From: an uncultured Clostridia bacterium
Lineage (GTDB): Bacteria > Bacillota > Clostridia > Christensenellales > Borkfalkiaceae
NCBI GenBank assembly: GCA_934249265.1
Contig: CAKQKQ010000098.1
Coordinates: 1-6,137, forward strand
Direction of reading: 5' to 3'
Length of the DNA: 6,137 bases
Shown: positions 4,363-6,137 of the stretch, in pieces
How the letters are laid out: each line of letters opens with the position of its first letter
Numbering within the stretch: the first letter of the stretch is position 1
Notes under the pieces: generated by a model
The model's database searches: none
Seen by the model: only the letters and a program-made list of their open reading frames with translations
What the model was told of the DNA's origin: nothing
Program-made: the position numbers and the translations under genes

Positions 4363-5397
4363 ATGGAAGAAAAAATTTTGTTAAACAAAAAACACGGCAT
4401 GGCTGTGATGCTTGCCGTAATAGCGTTGTATTTAATCGCTATTGCAGGTTTTATATTGTCGGGCGTATTTTGGAATACCGAAGACGAAATGCCGATTATT
4501 TTGCTTGTAATAAGCATCGTTATTTCATGCTTGGCATGGCTTCCCCTTCCGGGATTAAAGGTTTTAAAGCCGCAAGAGGCACTTGTGCTTACTTTGTTCG
4601 GTAAATACATCGGCACGATTAAAGGCGAAGGATTTTATGCGGTTAACCCCTTCTGCACGGCAGTAAACCCCGCCGCAACCACTAAACTTAACCAAAGCGG
4701 CGACGTGAAAACAGCGGGACATCAGTCGTCTGCTGTTGCAACCGGCGACGGCGTTGCGATTAACTTCGCTTCTACTTTCGTGGATAGGAAAATTTCGCTT
4801 AAAGTAATGACTTTAAACAACAACCGCCAAAAAATCAACGACTGCCTCGGCAACCCCGTTGAAATAGGTATTGCGGTTATGTGGAGAGTCGTAGATACGG
4901 CAAAGGCAGTGTTTAACGTAGATAACTTTAAAGAATATTTGTCGCTTCAATGCGACAGCGCGTTGAGAAATATCGTGCGTATATACCCTTACGACGTTGC
5001 GCCCAACGTTGACACGACGGGCGACGGACTTGCCGACGACGGTAGTTTGAGAGGTTCGAGCGAGGTCGTTGCGGAGAGAATTAGAAAAGAAATTCAGTCG
5101 CGCGTGGAATTTGCGGGCATTGAGGTGCTTGAAGCGAGAATTACTTACCTTGCTTACGCTCCCGAAATTGCGGCGGTTATGCTTCAACGTCAACAAGCGT
5201 CGGCTATTATTGACGCAAGAAAAATGATTGTCGACGGTGCGGTCGGCATGGTTGAAATGGCTTTAGAACGTCTCAGCGAAAACGATACTATTCACCTCGA
5301 CGAAGAGAGAAAGGCGGCAATGGTATCTAACCTTCTCGTCGTTTTGTGCGGCAACCACGACGCTCAACCCATAGTAAACACGGGAAGTTTGTACTGA
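4363..5397 (+). CDS. Membrane-anchored SPFH/Band 7 (prohibitin-like) domain protein
   Basis: A 344-residue member of the SPFH/Band 7 superfamily (stomatin, prohibitin, flotillin), proteins that form oligomeric scaffolds in membranes. Two hydrophobic segments, about 13-36 and 44-63, anchor it by an N-terminal hairpin. The SPFH domain spans about 67-285: LKPQEALVLTLFGKYIGTIKGEG (66-90), the strand region TGDGVAIN..., NPVEIGIAVMWRVVDTAKAVF (164-184), YLSLQCDSALRNI (192-204), and the helix with AYAPEIAAVMLQRQQASAIIDARK (264-287). A 30-residue C-terminal helix and short tail follow. A loop at 217-226 (DTTGDGLADD) resembles a calcium-binding D-x-x-x-D-G loop and may be a local insertion. I chose ATG 4363 because CGGAGG lies 6 nt upstream and the promoter overlaps any longer start. 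It is followed after 1 bp by the RHH gene, so the two are co-transcribed. The cellular role is not known. Confidence 0.93.
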   Translation: MEEKILLNKKHGMAVMLAVIALYLIAIAGFILSGVFWNTEDEMPIILLVISIVISCLAWLPLPGLKVLKPQEALVLTLFGKYIGTIKGEGFYAVNPFCTAVNPAATTKLNQSGDVKTAGHQSSAVATGDGVAINFASTFVDRKISLKVMTLNNNRQKINDCLGNPVEIGIAVMWRVVDTAKAVFNVDNFKEYLSLQCDSALRNIVRIYPYDVAPNVDTTGDGLADDGSLRGSSEVVAERIRKEIQSRVEFAGIEVLEARITYLAYAPEIAAVMLQRQQASAIIDARKMIVDGAVGMVEMALERLSENDTIHLDEERKAAMVSNLLVVLCGNHDAQPIVNTGSLY

Positions 5398-5398
5398 T

Positions 5399-5623
5399 TT
5401 GAACGATAACGGTAAAAAACAGATACCGCTTAGGGTGTCAGAAAAACTTTATAACGACCTTACCGCTTGGGCTGAAGACGACTTCCGCTCTGTCAACGGG
5501 CAAATAGAATACCTTTTGACAGAGTGCGTAAAACAGCGCAAGAAAAGCGGTAAATACGTCTCCGATAATATAGACGCACCGCTTAACATTGTAATCGGAG
5601 ACACGAAAAACAAGAAAGATTAA
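5399..5623 (+). CDS. Small Arc-like ribbon-helix-helix DNA-binding protein
   Basis: A 74-residue protein with an Arc/MetJ-type ribbon-helix-helix fold: beta-strand KQIPLRVS (7-14), helix A EKLYNDLTAWAEDDF (15-29), turn RSVNGQ, helix B GQIEYLLTECVKQRKK (34-49), then a polar 25-residue tail ending in Lys/Asp. Two chains would swap strands to form the DNA-reading sheet, with Q8, P10 and R12 facing the DNA if the pattern follows Arc. The start is TTG at 5399, one base after the SPFH stop; no ATG exists in frame, the next alternative start (GTG for V13) would cut the strand, and only a weak GGGAAG lies about 11 nt upstream, so translation is probably coupled to SPFH. There is no toxin gene beside it, so an antitoxin role is unlikely. 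The likely role is regulation of this operon through the tandem TGATATCA sites. Confidence 0.88.
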   Translation: MNDNGKKQIPLRVSEKLYNDLTAWAEDDFRSVNGQIEYLLTECVKQRKKSGKYVSDNIDAPLNIVIGDTKNKKD

Positions 5624-5657
5624 AAATAGTTTGAAATTTTTGAATTTTAAAATTTTT

Positions 5658-5698
5658 AAAGCCTCGGCGCATTTAGTGTGCCGAGGCTTTTGTTTTTG
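5658..5698 (+). terminator. Intrinsic terminator of the SPFH-RHH operon
   Basis: AAAGCCTCGGC pairs with GCCGAGGCTTT (arms 5658-5668 and 5680-5690) around a short loop that can add further C-G and A-U pairs. The descending arm runs directly into TTTTGTTTTTG. It lies 35 bp after the RHH stop and closes the two-gene operon, which has no third gene. Confidence 0.9.
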
Positions 5699-5940
5699 TG
5701 TTTTTATATTTTTGTTTGGGGTCTTTGGTGTGCTCTGTTGGTGTGGTTTTTTGTATGAGTGCGATTTGGGAAGTGAGTATTTTTGGTGTGGTCGAGTTTA
5801 AGTATTTTGGAGTGCTTTATTTTTTAATAACACACTACTTTTTATTGGTTTGTTGTGAGTGTTTTATAAAAAACACTCTACTTTTCGCCGACATAATAAT
5901 TTAAGCGTAAAAACCTACCGTATACGTTTTTATTTCCGAC
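5699..5940. other. G/T-rich intergenic tract with a perfect hairpin, no credible gene
   Basis: From the terminator to about 5825 the plus strand is almost free of C and rich in G and T. The open frame from GTG 5698 (68 codons) begins in the terminator T-tract, lacks a ribosome binding site and is a Phe/Cys/Val-rich product of that composition, so I do not call it. At 5857-5878 GAGTGTTTT and AAAACACTC form a perfect 9-bp stem with an ATAA loop. It is followed only by TACTTTTC, so it would be a weak terminator at best. Confidence 0.6.
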
Positions 5941-6059
5941 GCGCTGACCCATTTTAACCTATTCCAACCAATTTCACAGACTTTAAATTCTGCCGCGCTA
6001 ACCCATTTTGCCCTATTAAAACCCGTTTTACCCGATTTCACAGACTTTAAATTTTGCCG
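5941..6059. repeat. Two-copy direct repeat block, about 54-64 bp unit, non-coding
   Basis: Two related units follow each other. Each starts with GCGCT(G/A)ACCCATTTT (5941 and 5995) and ends with the identical 19-mer ATTTCACAGACTTTAAATT (5971-5989 and 6035-6053) plus (C/T)TGCCG(C/T)G. The offset is 54 bp at the front and 64 bp at the back, so the second unit gained about 10 bp, apparently through an extra ACCCGTTTTACCC (6021-6033). The block has no ORF and no CRISPR-like regular spacing; it resembles a degenerate tandem duplication or paired protein-binding sites. Confidence 0.7.
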
Positions 6060-6137
6060 TGTTTCATTGCGTTTTTTTTCTAATTAAAAATGAAATTGAA
6101 AATTATTATAAACGCGCCGACTGCGGTGAGGACTATA
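6060..6137 (+). promoter_or_regulatory. Right edge: possible promoter and ribosome binding site of a gene beyond the window
   Basis: The last 78 bases are AT-rich and contain a -10-like TATTAT (6104-6109) without a clear -35, then GGTGAGG (6125-6131) six bases before the edge. If a start codon follows outside the window, this would be its ribosome binding site. No coding sequence is visible here. Confidence 0.2.

Noticed and set aside
5399..5623. RHH protein as the antitoxin of a toxin-antitoxin pair
   Set aside because: No small toxin-like gene is adjacent; the partner is a 344-residue SPFH protein and a terminator follows directly.
5698..5904. Open frame of 68 codons after the SPFH-RHH operon
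   Set aside because: It begins inside the terminator T-tract with GTG, lacks a ribosome binding site, and its Phe/Val/Cys content follows the G/T-rich composition.
5941..6059. CRISPR array
   Set aside because: Only two units, unequal spacing, partial identity and no cas genes.

Overview
The window looks like a chromosomal stretch of an AT-rich, low-GC Bacillota, probably an uncultured Clostridia-type gut bacterium. The reasons are AAGGAGG-type ribosome binding sites, near-consensus sigma-A promoters (TTGACA, 16-17 bp, TATAAT-like), a tRNA-Leu with encoded CCA, and short palindromic intergenic repeats of a style I associate with gut Clostridia. The taxonomic call is inference. Coding sequence is ordinary, with TGG for Trp and TGA used as a stop.

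Layout. (1) Positions 1-58 hold the first 19 codons of a leftward gene for an exported or lipid-anchored protein. (2) Positions 59-825 are a long non-coding divergent region. It carries two leftward consensus promoters lying in a degenerate 91-bp duplication, a strong palindrome pair (311-350), and a rightward promoter. (3) Positions 826-1788 encode an AraC-family regulator with a cupin-type sensor domain; its natural target is its own promoter and/or the divergent exported-protein gene. (4) Positions 1861-2179 hold a bidirectional terminator, a palindromic repeat, and a leftward tRNA-Leu(UAA) with its own promoter and a terminator that starts at its CCA. (5) Positions 2423-4075 hold three leftward tandem paralogues of a small four-helix membrane protein that I do not recognise. 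The middle copy is broken by an in-frame TGA. The first copy has a consensus promoter whose predicted start site falls on the A of its ATG, so it is probably translated from a leaderless mRNA. (6) Positions 4306-5698 are a compact rightward operon: promoter, tandem-palindrome operator, membrane-anchored SPFH/Band 7 protein, ribbon-helix-helix (RHH) DNA-binding protein, intrinsic terminator. (7) Positions 5699-6137 have no credible gene: a G/T-rich tract, a perfect hairpin, then a C-rich direct-repeat block.

How the genes may work together. The most system-like element is the SPFH-RHH pair. The genes are 1 bp apart, and their promoter carries two copies of the 8-bp palindrome TGATATCA, 11 bp apart, over the -10 element and start site. 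RHH repressors such as Arc and MetJ bind paired sites of this sort. I infer that the small protein represses its own operon and that a membrane scaffold and its regulator are co-produced. Neither the SPFH-RHH pair nor the paralogous membrane-protein array can be given a physiological role from sequence alone.
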